Program-made: the position numbers and the translations under genes
Notes under the pieces: model-generated
What the model was told of the DNA's origin: nothing
The model's database searches: none
The model's input: only the letters and a program-made list of their open reading frames with translations
NCBI GenBank assembly: GCA_002746535.1
Contig: NVWA01000006.1
Coordinates: forward strand, 143,411-207,410
Direction: 5' to 3'
DNA length: 64,000 nt
Source: Planctomycetota bacterium
GTDB lineage: Bacteria; Planctomycetota; GCA-2746535
Shown here: piece by piece, positions 27,343 through 35,935 of the stretch
How the letters are laid out: every line of letters starts with the position of its first letter
How positions within the stretch are numbered: the first letter of the stretch is position 1

Positions 27343-27416
27343 GCTGCCGTAGCTCAGTTGGATAGAGCGATAGTTTCCTAAACTGTAGGTCAGAGGTTCG
27401 ATCCCTCTCGGTGGTA
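27343..27416 (+). tRNA. tRNA-Arg (anticodon CCU)
   Basis: Cloverleaf read directly: acceptor GCTGCCG (27343-27349) with CGGTGGT (27409-27415) and discriminator A; D arm GCTC...GAGC; anticodon stem ATAGT/ACTGT with loop TTCCTAA, anticodon CCT at 27377-27379; T arm AGAGG-TTCGATC-CCTCT. The acceptor stem contains three G-T wobble pairs, so it is weaker than usual. CCA is not encoded. It decodes AGG. Confidence 0.93.
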
Positions 27417-27432
27417 TTTAATTTTGAATTGA

Positions 27433-27475
27433 ATTTATAAATCTTTCATGCAAAAGTTAAGTTTTGCATGAAAGA
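27433..27475 (-). terminator. strong hairpin, terminator of the SWIB gene
   Basis: Perfect 14-bp inverted repeat TCTTTCATGCAAAA (27442-27455) / TTTTGCATGAAAGA (27462-27475), loop GTTAAG. On the minus strand it is followed by an AT-rich TTTATAAATT stretch. It lies 12 bp after the stop of the SWIB gene and 25 bp after the tRNA, so it may separate the two convergent units in both directions. Confidence 0.65.
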
Positions 27476-27487
27476 AAGATGTTTGAC

Positions 27488-27814
27488 TTATTCGATATTT
27501 GCACCAACAACAGCTGCCATTTGCATCATGTTGATGGTTTGACCTTCTTTAATTTTTCTTAAATCAGTCAAATTTCCGGATTTGCTTTTAGAATTTGTGT
27601 TTTTAAATACAGGAAGCAATTTTGCATCTACGACAATGTATTTACCAGCATTCTCTGCTTTTCCATTTTCCGTTTTTGTTTGAAGCTTATTTGCTTTAAT
27701 ATAATCCCATAATTTTTTTGTTATTTCAGACCGCGCCATTTCAGTAGCTCCAAGCAATTCTGCCAAATCTTCTTTTAATTTAACTGGTGTACTTAGCCCG
27801 TTTGTTTTTGCCAT
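27488..27814 (-). CDS. SWIB/MDM2 domain protein
   Basis: Protein of 108 residues that is almost entirely one SWIB domain: LSTPVKLKEDLAELLG, EMARSEITKKLWDYIKANKL and AGKYIVVDAKLLPVF are the family hallmarks. SWIB domains are eukaryote-like and, among bacteria, known from chlamydiae and scattered others; roles in chromatin or DNA condensation have been proposed. A strong AAAGGAG ribosome binding site precedes the ATG, and a hairpin ends the unit, so it is a monocistronic, probably well-expressed gene. The C-terminal GQTINMMQMAAVVGANIE is an extension beyond the core domain. Confidence 0.9.
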   Translation of the reverse strand: MAKTNGLSTPVKLKEDLAELLGATEMARSEITKKLWDYIKANKLQTKTENGKAENAGKYIVVDAKLLPVFKNTNSKSKSGNLTDLRKIKEGQTINMMQMAAVVGANIE

Positions 27815-28147
27815 TATAAACTCCTTTATTCTAGTTGTAGTTGAAATAATTAATGTCCTGACATAAACCAGAGCATGACATCACAATTTTAACTTATTCA
27901 AAATACCTTTATAAGACGCGTATTTTACCATTTGTTTTATGAAAGTCTTAATGTTTTGATTATGAAAAGTATTTAACTTTATATTTTTCATAGAGAAATA
28001 GTGTGCAATTATTCGAAATTGGTCATTTACGATTGAGTTGATGAAATTAATGAATCGGAAATTGAATATAGCTTAAATTGTTATTGAAAACGTAGAATTA
28101 TTAAATGAAGCAAATTCTTAATTATTCCGTTATTTTAAAAAATATAT
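27815..28147. other. intergenic region without recognised gene
   Basis: 333 bp between two minus-strand genes. AT-rich with stops in all frames. It should hold the SWIB promoter on its left side and the end of the DUF2264 transcript on its right. No convincing promoter or terminator was identified. Confidence 0.5.
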
Positions 28148-29272
28148 TTAATGGATAGCATTATCAATAAAATTTTCTTCACCTGACCAAATAGATTTTG
28201 AAGTCCAGTTTTCATCAGGTGAGGACCAAAAACTATCGGTAGGGTGTAATCCTAATGGTAATAATCCACACAAACATAAATATAAACTTCCTGTAGATAT
28301 ATATGTTTCACCAATAAAGGGTTGGCTGCCGCAAAGACCTATTTTTAACCAACCATCATTATCAAAATTAGAACCGGCTTCCATAGTTTTTTGTATGACA
28401 GCAGTCAATGCACACCTGACTTGTGCAGGTTTAATATGGTTTTCAAGTTTGCCTTGATAAGAAATTTCTGCTAAATGTTGAAATGCACCAAATCTATAAA
28501 CTAATGATCTTCCAATGGGAGGGTAAGAACCATCAGGAGCAATCAACCTTTCTAGTACCGTTGCATAACGAATTGCTCTTTTCCAAAATAATTCTGTGTC
28601 ATATTTAGGTATCATCTCAATTATTTGAAGTATAAAAGGTTGAATCACAAAACTGTTATAATAATCCCAATGAAAATTTGGACCATCACCATAAATCCCA
28701 TCACCTTTGTACCATTGTTCGTGTTGCCTGATACTGTAGTCTATACGCATAGGGTCTCCATCCCCATTTGCTGTTTGAATAAATGCTTCAGTAACACCTG
28801 AAAACAAAAGCCAATTGCTCTCGAAAGGAGCTCGATCTCTTAAAAGTTTAAAACTTTGTATGACTTGTTCCTGCACTTTATTTTCTAAATTTAACCATAT
28901 ACTCTTATATGATCGTCTCAATCCAACAGCCAAAAAAGCGGCGTCAACTATGGGCTGACTTCCTTCTTTAAAATTCATGTAATCGGCACTTTTAGGATTG
29001 GTTGCATTGTCAATTGATTGTAAGACGAGATTTTGCATTCTTATCTGTTCAGATTTTTCATTCCCATCTAATTTTTCTAATTCTAACCAAGGACCAATTC
29101 CGGCTAAAGATCTTCCTAAGGCTTCCAAATGGGTGTATTTCTCACGGTCATTTTTTAAACCTTCATGACATTCTACGGGCATATGTTTTCGAAGAGAGTT
29201 GCATGAAAGATTTTCAAATACAGGATTGACAATTTTTAACATGGTTTCAAGCCAATATTTTCTATGATCCAT
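28148..29272 (-). CDS. DUF2264 domain-containing protein (polysaccharide-related)
   Basis: Protein of 374 residues matching DUF2264: N-terminal DHRKYWLETMLKIVNPVFEN, then EALGRSLAGIGPWLE, a central FESNWLLFSGVTEAF, YGDGPNFHWDYYNSFVIQPF and the C-terminal DSFWSSPDENWTSKSIWSG. The family has an (alpha/alpha)-barrel-like pattern and is common in polysaccharide utilisation loci of Lentisphaerae, Bacteroidetes and Planctomycetes; the reaction is not well established. No signal peptide, so probably cytoplasmic. It is 62 bp downstream of a sulfatase on the same strand, which suggests both act on one sulfated oligosaccharide. Confidence 0.85.
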   Translation of the reverse strand: MDHRKYWLETMLKIVNPVFENLSCNSLRKHMPVECHEGLKNDREKYTHLEALGRSLAGIGPWLELEKLDGNEKSEQIRMQNLVLQSIDNATNPKSADYMNFKEGSQPIVDAAFLAVGLRRSYKSIWLNLENKVQEQVIQSFKLLRDRAPFESNWLLFSGVTEAFIQTANGDGDPMRIDYSIRQHEQWYKGDGIYGDGPNFHWDYYNSFVIQPFILQIIEMIPKYDTELFWKRAIRYATVLERLIAPDGSYPPIGRSLVYRFGAFQHLAEISYQGKLENHIKPAQVRCALTAVIQKTMEAGSNFDNDGWLKIGLCGSQPFIGETYISTGSLYLCLCGLLPLGLHPTDSFWSSPDENWTSKSIWSGEENFIDNAIH

Positions 29273-29334
29273 TATAATTTCCTGAAGTTGGTTGTTTGAA
29301 CTGCCTATCTAAATAAATAATTAATTAATATGAT

Positions 29335-30747
29335 TTAATCTTCCTTCCAAAATACTCTTGGTGGTCTGTTGTTAAGCGGTTCAAGTGAATTTATTTCATA
29401 TAGTACTTCTTCTCTATCTTTTAAATGCTCTTTCATCAATTCCCGTAATTGGCTCGAAATATCCTGATTTCCAGAGATGTCATTTAATTCTTTTGGATCC
29501 TTTTCGAGATCAAAAATTTGTTCTTGATTCGTTTTTGGAAACCATATGTATTTTAAGTTATTATGACGAAGCCATTGATTTGAAAATTGTCCTCCACATT
29601 CACCAAAAAGAGTGGTTCTATTTAATTTTTGAGAAGAATCATGAATAATATTTTTTAATGATTTACCATCCATTTGATCTGGAATATTTACACCTGCTAA
29701 ATCTAGAATGGTTGGAGGAATATCTTCAAGACTTACTAGATCCTTTGACGAGTTTTTTGAGAGTGAAATATTATTGCTAGAGATGAAAAAAGGAATATGG
29801 GCAGAACCTTCATAAGGTAAAGATTTTCTAAACAATTGATGATCACCAAGCATCTCGCCATGATCTGTTGTGAAAACGATATAAGTAGGTTGATCTCCAT
29901 ATTTAGATTGTGCTAATTCTAATAATAAATAGCTTATACAATCATCTAAATGATTAATTAAGCCGTAATATCCTGCTTGCATTGACTTTAACTCTGTTTT
30001 ATTAAATGGTCCCGTAACGCTATCTGTGGGTAGTCCTGAGGGCATTTCTTCGATTTCTGGTGTCCACTTGCTTGTAATTGTTTTTGGATCTTCATCTTTA
30101 TAACGATCGTAATAAAATGCTGGTGGAGTAAAAGGAGGGTGTGGTGCCCAGAATGAAAGATGCAAATAAAAAGGGCAACTAGGGTCCCTTTTATGATTCA
30201 AAAAATCGACGGTTTCTTGTACTAACCAATTACTGTGGTGAACATTTTCGTCTAAATGAAAAGGACGCCCAATTCTACTGTTATTTCCCATGCCATTTAA
30301 ACATGGGTGTGTTTGTACTCCTTGTCTTTTTAACCACCTTTCGTAGTCATTTTCAGAATGTACATTTGAATATGGTTTTGGCCAGGGTGTCTCGCTTAAG
30401 ATTATATTGTCAAAGCCAAACCTTTTCCTTTGAGGGTGTAAATGTAATTTTCCAATTAATTGCGTTTGGTAGCCTTCGTCTCTTAATAATCCCGGCAAGG
30501 TGAATGGAGGGTTAAATTCCACACCGTCTTGATATTTGGTTAACCCGTGACTGGTAGGGTGTAAACCTGTTAATAAAGTTCTTCGAGCAGGAATACAAAC
30601 GGGACATGTTGAATAAGCATTGGAAAAGTTGGTGCCTTTGGATGCTAAAGCATCTAAGTGAGGCGTCTGTAAAATTTCGTTTCCATTTATTCCTAAGCCA
30701 TCATAACGTTGCTGATCTGTTGTGATTAAAATAATATTTGGTTGCAT
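29335..30747 (-). CDS. sulfatase (formylglycine-dependent)
   Basis: Type I sulfatase of 470 residues that hydrolyses sulfate esters. Metal-site start PNIILITTDQQRYD; signature CIPARRTLLTG, in which the Cys of CxPxR is converted to formylglycine by a maturase; GKLHLHP and the distal metal site FTTDHGEMLGDH. The C-terminal subdomain has FGECGGQFSNQWLRHN. No signal peptide is seen, so it may act in the cytoplasm on imported oligosaccharides. It is first in a minus-strand pair with the DUF2264 gene. Its substrate is not decidable from the sequence, and no maturase gene (FGE or anSME) is in the window. Confidence 0.95.
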   Translation of the reverse strand: MQPNIILITTDQQRYDGLGINGNEILQTPHLDALASKGTNFSNAYSTCPVCIPARRTLLTGLHPTSHGLTKYQDGVEFNPPFTLPGLLRDEGYQTQLIGKLHLHPQRKRFGFDNIILSETPWPKPYSNVHSENDYERWLKRQGVQTHPCLNGMGNNSRIGRPFHLDENVHHSNWLVQETVDFLNHKRDPSCPFYLHLSFWAPHPPFTPPAFYYDRYKDEDPKTITSKWTPEIEEMPSGLPTDSVTGPFNKTELKSMQAGYYGLINHLDDCISYLLLELAQSKYGDQPTYIVFTTDHGEMLGDHQLFRKSLPYEGSAHIPFFISSNNISLSKNSSKDLVSLEDIPPTILDLAGVNIPDQMDGKSLKNIIHDSSQKLNRTTLFGECGGQFSNQWLRHNNLKYIWFPKTNQEQIFDLEKDPKELNDISGNQDISSQLRELMKEHLKDREEVLYEINSLEPLNNRPPRVFWKED

Positions 30748-30976
30748 AAGTTTCTAAGTATATTCTTTCATTTAATGGCTGATTTAATCAAAATATTACA
30801 TAAGAATAATTATTCTACCATTTTATAGGATCACGAAATCAGAGATTAACGATTAATCAAATTTGATTCATATATTATGATTGAATCACTTTTAATTTAA
30901 GATTTAGAGCATATAGTCCGAAAATATAGAATACGAACTTTATTTATTTTCAAATAGTTAATGAAAGCTTAGAGCG

Positions 30977-32275
30977 ATGAAAAGATTTCAGTTAATAGCA
31001 TTTTTGATTTTACTACTTTTGGTTGCTTGCAACAAAAATAAAAGTTCCAAAAAGAAAGAAGTTAAAAAAAACAAAGTAATCAAGACAAAATCTAAAACAC
31101 AGTCAAAAACAAAACATTCAAACATTAATAATAGTATGCTGGCATCTGAGCAAATATTAATCAGTGATCAGAATTTGGAAAACTTTATTCCAGAAAAAAT
31201 AGATGAGAGAGAGATTGAAGAAGTTCAGTATCAATTTATTAATCCACTTCCAACTTATGAATTTAAAAACATAAATAATGAAGAAAAAATGAAGGGATTA
31301 CTTTTTCCTCAAAGTGAATTAATGGGGCAAAAAGAATTGAAAGGAAGTTTAAAAGACAAAAAAAATGTTATGGCGTCTTTTATCAAAAGAGGGAATATTG
31401 ATATACCGATTATTCGTATTACTTTTTCAGAATTGATCAATGAAAAATATCCTGTTGTCAGTACAGATGGTAGTAAATTGGCTTTTGAAGGTTGGCATTC
31501 TAAAGATAGTGGTGAAGCTTCAAGGCAAGGTATTTATTACGTAAACTTAAATAAAAATTATAAAAAAAATGTATTGGTCAAAAATAAGTATTTAAATTTA
31601 AGACCAAATTTTAAAACAAATAGTCAGGAAATTTACTTTATAAGTAATTCTTATTTAAATAGATTTCATGTGAATTCTATGCTTTTAAAGGGTGTAGGAG
31701 GCACAAGAGTCAATCTTCGTGTTTTGTGTAAAGACGTTCTAAGCATTGCTTCGTCAAATAAAAATGATATAGCAATAAATTATTTCAAAGAAGGCAAGAA
31801 TACCGCATCGGTTGGGATTTTAGAAAGTAACGGTACGTTTTATCCAGAAGTGATCGATGGCTATGAACCAACTTGGTCTTATAAAGGAGATAAAATTGTT
31901 TATGTGAATAACAGTGGTGTCTATCTAGATTTATATAGCTGTAATAGCGATGGGTCTGATATAGTGCAACTAACCACACATTTTGGTTTATGTCATAGAC
32001 CTGGATTTTCACCTAATGATGACTGGATTGTTTTTTCTGCTTTTACTGAAACGACACAAAATTATGATTTATTTATCATCAGAACTGATGGCCGAGATCT
32101 TACTCAAATTACTAGTGTGAAGTCTGGAGACAGAAATCCCAATTGGGGCTCTGATGGATGGATATATTTTGAAACAGATCGATTTGGCAGTAATATTGAA
32201 ATTGCCAAAATTAACCCGAAAGTATTCATTGATCGTATTGAAAAAAAGAGCACTCCAGCCATTTTCATTAAATAA
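30977..32275 (+). CDS. TolB-like beta-propeller (PD40) lipoprotein
   Basis: Protein of 432 residues with a signal peptide and lipobox LVAC, then a Lys-rich linker. The C-terminal half carries several TolB/PD40 repeats: PVVSTDGSKLAFEGW, GYEPTWSYKGDKIVYV, GFSPNDDWIVFSAF, GRDLTQITSVKSGDRNPNWG and GWIYFETDRFGSNIEI, each with the D-G-x-x-I/L-x-F pattern. True TolB is soluble and follows tolQRA; neither applies here, so this is a TolB-like lipoprotein of unknown partner, probably in the periplasm. It has no operon partner: divergent from the sulfatase and 349 bp before the actin-like operon. Confidence 0.82.
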   Translation: MKRFQLIAFLILLLLVACNKNKSSKKKEVKKNKVIKTKSKTQSKTKHSNINNSMLASEQILISDQNLENFIPEKIDEREIEEVQYQFINPLPTYEFKNINNEEKMKGLLFPQSELMGQKELKGSLKDKKNVMASFIKRGNIDIPIIRITFSELINEKYPVVSTDGSKLAFEGWHSKDSGEASRQGIYYVNLNKNYKKNVLVKNKYLNLRPNFKTNSQEIYFISNSYLNRFHVNSMLLKGVGGTRVNLRVLCKDVLSIASSNKNDIAINYFKEGKNTASVGILESNGTFYPEVIDGYEPTWSYKGDKIVYVNNSGVYLDLYSCNSDGSDIVQLTTHFGLCHRPGFSPNDDWIVFSAFTETTQNYDLFIIRTDGRDLTQITSVKSGDRNPNWGSDGWIYFETDRFGSNIEIAKINPKVFIDRIEKKSTPAIFIK

Positions 32276-32624
32276 TACCATTAATTCGTATAGGTGATTT
32301 TTAACGCTTCTATTGATACTTATTTTAATTAATTGAAATATCCCATTTTATTCCATGCAATTGATTCTGCAGAGTGATTTTTTTACCAAATTACTCTTAT
32401 TTAGATCTTAAATCTAAAAGATGGAAAAACCCTGAATGAATTACGCATTTAGGCATGTGATTTTTTCTACTTAAAGCCTTATTTCAAAAGAGTTTATGCA
32501 ATATGTAAAATTGCAAAAATGTTCTTTACAACTTGTTTTAAAATGCTTATTATGTACTGTAATTATCTTGTTAGCATATAGTTGTATATAGACGTTGGCG
32601 CTATCTAAAATTGAGGGTTGGTAA
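32276..32624. other. intergenic region upstream of the actin-like operon
   Basis: 349 bp, AT-rich, no open frame worth reporting. It must hold the promoter of the three-gene operon that starts at 32625. I could not choose a -35/-10 pair with confidence. A GAGGG ribosome binding site is at 32613-32617. Confidence 0.5.
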
Positions 32625-33410
32625 TTGGCAAAAAGCACTTTCTATTGTTCCCATTGTGGCAAAGGGAATGTCGTAGATTCTCCTATTAATGGTCAAAAAT
32701 TTAATTGCTTAAACTGTCGCCAGACAAATACCATAGATATCATTGTTGATAATGTCCAACGGGTCAAAGAAATGTCTAAAAGACAACCTGTTGCGCATAA
32801 CACCAACCAATTAGCAAACATACATCGCAAAAAAACACTTCTTGATAAAAATATTGATTTGCTCGAAAAAATTGAAGAAATGGAGTCTGATTCTCAGCAT
32901 TTAAAGAGTGAATATTTAGAGATGACAAAACAGATTTCGGTTCCATCCAATAGCGGGGGAATTTCTGAGGAACAATTTGACGAACTAAAAAAATCTTTAG
33001 ATGTCATCGGTACTGTTAAAGAAGAATTAGAATCATTTCAAGGTTTAAAAGATCAAGTTGAAAAAATTACTAGTTTGGTTGAGATTGTAAATGAACTCAA
33101 ATCAAATCAAAAAAATCTTTCTAAAGAATCTAGTTCATCCCAACATGTCATGAATAATATAGCCGGCGATGTTCAGTCATTAAGAAAAAGTGTAGAAGGT
33201 CTCATTAGTAGCGTTAATAATATATCTACACAAACAGTAGCTATAGCCACTGATTCATCTCCTTCACCTTTAGTTCCACAAAATACGACCCAAATATTAG
33301 TAACAGATGAGGAAGAACAGAAGTCAGAGAAATCTGTCATTTCTCAACCAAAGAGGAAATCGAGATCATTCAAGGCTGTTTCAGATAAACTGAAATCGCT
33401 AAAACTTTAA
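32625..33410 (+). CDS. zinc-ribbon coiled-coil protein, first gene of actin-like operon
   Basis: Protein of 261 residues starting at a TTG, fixed by GAGGG seven bases upstream. Residues 6-31 form a zinc ribbon with two CxxC knuckles: Cys8/Cys11 (YCSHCGKGN) and Cys28/Cys31 (FNCLNCRQ). The following 190 residues are helical: a coiled coil from about 80 to 200 (LEKIEEMESDSQHLKSEYLE; SLVEIVNELKSNQKNLS), then a Ser/Thr-rich linker and a very basic C-terminus (KRKSRSFKAVSDKLKSLKL). No membrane segment. The next gene begins 24 bp later. Function unknown; the zinc ribbon and basic tail suggest binding to nucleic acid or protein, and the context suggests a partner of the filament protein at 34730. I recognise no named family. 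Confidence 0.8.
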   Translation: MAKSTFYCSHCGKGNVVDSPINGQKFNCLNCRQTNTIDIIVDNVQRVKEMSKRQPVAHNTNQLANIHRKKTLLDKNIDLLEKIEEMESDSQHLKSEYLEMTKQISVPSNSGGISEEQFDELKKSLDVIGTVKEELESFQGLKDQVEKITSLVEIVNELKSNQKNLSKESSSSQHVMNNIAGDVQSLRKSVEGLISSVNNISTQTVAIATDSSPSPLVPQNTTQILVTDEEEQKSEKSVISQPKRKSRSFKAVSDKLKSLKL

Positions 33411-33434
33411 TTCTCAATAAGAGGAATCTTTTTT

Positions 33435-34694
33435 ATGCCAGATGCAAAAAGTGATATAGATATTGATGTTGGTGATGTTCTTAAAAAGGGTGCAAATGAA
33501 ATAGGCATTGATGACTTATCAAGAATGGGTTTAAAAAAGGTTAAAGTTTTAAAGCATAGCCAAATCCAAAAATTGATGAAAGATGCTGTAAGTAAATCTA
33601 TTGATAGATTTTTAGTTGGTGCTTTGGGGCAATCTGAGAATGAGCGTTTAAGAAAGTTGATAAAAGCTAAAGAAATTGAGCTGACTGGCGAAACTGTTGA
33701 GGATAAATCAGGATTGAAGTCAGAAGTGAATGAGTTAAAAAGGTCTTTTGCAGTACAAAATCAAAGACTTGAAGAAGCTAAAGCTAAAGTCGCTCAGGAT
33801 ACTAAAAAGGAATATGAAAGACTTTCAGAAATGACAAGTCTGGAAAACCAAATTATTCAACGTCAAAAAAAAGAATCTGAATTAAGAGATCAACTGCAAG
33901 AATCCTCTACTTTGATTAGTGAATTAAAAGATAAATTAAGAGTAAGTGAAAATACTCATAACCAAGATATGACAAAATTTCAAGACCTAGAAAGGTTTAA
34001 TATTGTTCAAGATGAACTGAATAATATTGAAGAAGAAAATTTAAAAATCAATGGAGAACGAGAAAAACTAAAAGACGCTCTCATTGGTCAAAGAGATAAA
34101 GTTTTGATGCTTGAAAAAAATGTTGAGGAAAAAAATTCGCAAATTACCGGTTTGAGCGAAAGAAATAAAATACTTGAAGATGAAGTAAAATCTTCCTCTC
34201 AATCAACAAATGAAGAAAAAGATGTTGTCAGAGATAAGGACTTGAAAATTAGCCAATTGGAAGCAGAAGGCTCAAAAAATATAACTCTCTTAGAACATAG
34301 TGAAAAAGAAATAGCCAATTTGCAAGGTATGGTGACGAATTTAACACAACAAATTTCTAGGCCTGTAGAAAAAGAAGATAATTCAGCGGCAATGATGGAA
34401 GCTATGAAGAAAATGATGGACGATATGCAGGGTGACATGTCAGAGAAGCTAGATAAAATAAAAATTAGAGCTGGCCGTGGTGGTGGCGGAGGCGGTGGCG
34501 GAGATTATGTTGATGATGCAGATTTGGATCCGGCAGAGGTTTTAAAATCTCTATTTAAAGCAGATGCTGCTAATCAAATTACTGATTCCAATATTGCTGA
34601 AGTAGGGGTTCAAGAAAGAACGCCATTAAAGAAAAAAGATTTGGCAAAGAATTTAAAACGTTTAAAAGCACTTAAAGATATTAAAAAAGATTAA
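33435..34694 (+). CDS. long coiled-coil protein with polyglycine tract, second gene of actin-like operon
   Basis: Cytoplasmic protein of 419 residues. The N-terminal 65 residues look globular (DIDVGDVLKKGANEIGIDDL, KVKVLKHSQIQKLMKDAVSK). Residues about 75-310 are a nearly continuous coiled coil with heptads rich in Glu, Lys, Leu and Ile. A Met-rich helix (MMEAMKKMMDDMQGDMSEKL) leads into AGR plus a run of eight glycines near residue 350, then an acidic segment (DYVDDADLDPAEVLKSLF) and a strongly basic tail (LKKKDLAKNLKRLKALKDIK). It has a GAGGAA ribosome binding site. No family recognised. The rod-like shape, sandwiched between a zinc-ribbon protein and an actin homologue, suggests a filament-associated linker. 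Confidence 0.8.
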   Translation: MPDAKSDIDIDVGDVLKKGANEIGIDDLSRMGLKKVKVLKHSQIQKLMKDAVSKSIDRFLVGALGQSENERLRKLIKAKEIELTGETVEDKSGLKSEVNELKRSFAVQNQRLEEAKAKVAQDTKKEYERLSEMTSLENQIIQRQKKESELRDQLQESSTLISELKDKLRVSENTHNQDMTKFQDLERFNIVQDELNNIEEENLKINGEREKLKDALIGQRDKVLMLEKNVEEKNSQITGLSERNKILEDEVKSSSQSTNEEKDVVRDKDLKISQLEAEGSKNITLLEHSEKEIANLQGMVTNLTQQISRPVEKEDNSAAMMEAMKKMMDDMQGDMSEKLDKIKIRAGRGGGGGGGGDYVDDADLDPAEVLKSLFKADAANQITDSNIAEVGVQERTPLKKKDLAKNLKRLKALKDIKKD

Positions 34695-34729
34695 TTTAAT
34701 TTTAACTTACCATAAAGAGGGAGATGTAA

Positions 34730-35776
34730 ATGTCAAAAAAGGAAAAGAATGATGAATTGGAAGAGGTTAAGGAGACTTCTACTGGTGCTCAACAGGTTCC
34801 AGGTAAAGGCCTAGATGTAGGAACAGCCAATTTAGTTTGTGCAAGTCATGATACTGATGGTGAGGCGACAATTAAGGCGATAAGAAATGCTTTTTTGGAT
34901 ATTCAGGTTGATGACTATACTCGAAATATGTTAACAAAATTAAATGTTCCATTCATTAATCAAAATAATCGTTTTTATGTTATTGGAGAAACGGCATTTG
35001 AATTAGCAAATGTTTTTAATAGAACAACCAAAAGACCAATGAAAGATGGTGTAATTTCGTCGTCAGAACAAGATGCACTTGCGATGGAAAAAATTCTTGT
35101 TGAAAGTATTGTCGGCAAACCTGTTGTTCCTAATGAGTTAGTTTATTTTTCTATTCCTGCTGACCCTGTTGACTCAGAAATGAACAATGTTTTCCATAAA
35201 GGAATGTTTGAGGGTATGCTAACGAATATGGGATATAATCCTAAAGCGATGACCGAAGGTCATGCCGTTATTTTATCTGAATTAGGAGATGAAGAATTTA
35301 CTGGTATTGGTATTTCATTTGGTGGTGGTATGGTTAATGTATGTGTTGCCTTTAAAGGTGTACCTGTTATTTATTTCAGTACCAGCAGAAGTGGAGACTG
35401 GATTGATAAAAATGCAGCAGCTGTTACAGGATTGCAAGCAAGTCGTATTACAGCCATCAAAGAAAAAGGTATTGATATGACAAATCCTCAAGGCAAAGAA
35501 CAAGAAGCCATAGTTATCTATTATAGAAACCTGATCAATTACACATTAGCTCAAATATCAAATAAATTTGCTTCGGGTCGTGATTTACCACAGTTTCCAA
35601 AAGATGTTACCATCGTATGTAGTGGTGGAACAAGTATGATAGGTGGGTTCATTGACGTATTTAAGCAAGAGTTTGCTAAATTATCATTCCCAATTGCCGT
35701 TGGCGAAATTAGACATGCTGAAGATCCATTAAATGCTGTAGCATATGGATGTTTAGTCGCATCAATGTCAGAGTAA
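34730..35776 (+). CDS. MreB/MamK-like bacterial actin homologue with altered phosphate-2 loop
   Basis: Actin-fold protein of 348 residues. Landmarks: phosphate-1 loop GLDVGTANLV (Asp29, Gly31); YVIGETAFELANVF and RPMKDGVIS (103-110), which match the MreB VGDEA and RPMKDGVI segments; a connect-1-like NPKAMTEGHAV with Glu176; phosphate-2 loop GISFGGGMVNVCV (194-206); adenosine motif VCSGGTSMIGGF (296-307). In actins phosphate-2 begins with Asp and ends in Thr (DIGGGTT); here Ser196 and Met201 take those places, so Mg-ATP handling may be altered. A charged, probably disordered 25-residue N-terminal tail precedes the fold. No mreC, mreD or mrdA follows, so it is not the cell-shape MreB. It is last in the operon; a GAGGGAG site precedes it and a terminator follows after 12 bp. 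Confidence 0.85.
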   Translation: MSKKEKNDELEEVKETSTGAQQVPGKGLDVGTANLVCASHDTDGEATIKAIRNAFLDIQVDDYTRNMLTKLNVPFINQNNRFYVIGETAFELANVFNRTTKRPMKDGVISSSEQDALAMEKILVESIVGKPVVPNELVYFSIPADPVDSEMNNVFHKGMFEGMLTNMGYNPKAMTEGHAVILSELGDEEFTGIGISFGGGMVNVCVAFKGVPVIYFSTSRSGDWIDKNAAAVTGLQASRITAIKEKGIDMTNPQGKEQEAIVIYYRNLINYTLAQISNKFASGRDLPQFPKDVTIVCSGGTSMIGGFIDVFKQEFAKLSFPIAVGEIRHAEDPLNAVAYGCLVASMSE

Positions 35777-35788
35777 AAATCTTTTCTA

Positions 35789-35820
35789 GGGCGAACTATT
35801 CTGTTCGTCCTTTTCCTTTT
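35789..35820 (+). terminator. intrinsic terminator of the actin-like operon
   Basis: GGGCGAAC (35789-35796) pairs with GTTCGTCC (35803-35810), one G-T pair, loop of six bases, followed by TTTTCCTTTT. It is 12 bp after the stop of the actin homologue and closes the three-gene unit. Confidence 0.85.
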
Positions 35821-35935
35821 CAATACCAATTTGTATATTAAAAATAAAATCATTATTAACGTAAGAATTTTGATTCTTGTTCCCAAATGTATTTAATGAA
35901 TACGTCTGCATTTAAGTTTTAATGTGATTTAGGTA

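Noticed and set aside
27343..27480. tRNA followed by a hairpin as an integration (att) site
   Set aside because: No integrase, no repeat of the tRNA 3' end in the window; the hairpin is a terminator for the convergent SWIB gene.
34730..35776. Hsp70/DnaK or cell-shape MreB
   Set aside because: No substrate-binding domain, too short for Hsp70, and no mreC, mreD or mrdA downstream; the MreB-like motifs fit a divergent bacterial actin.
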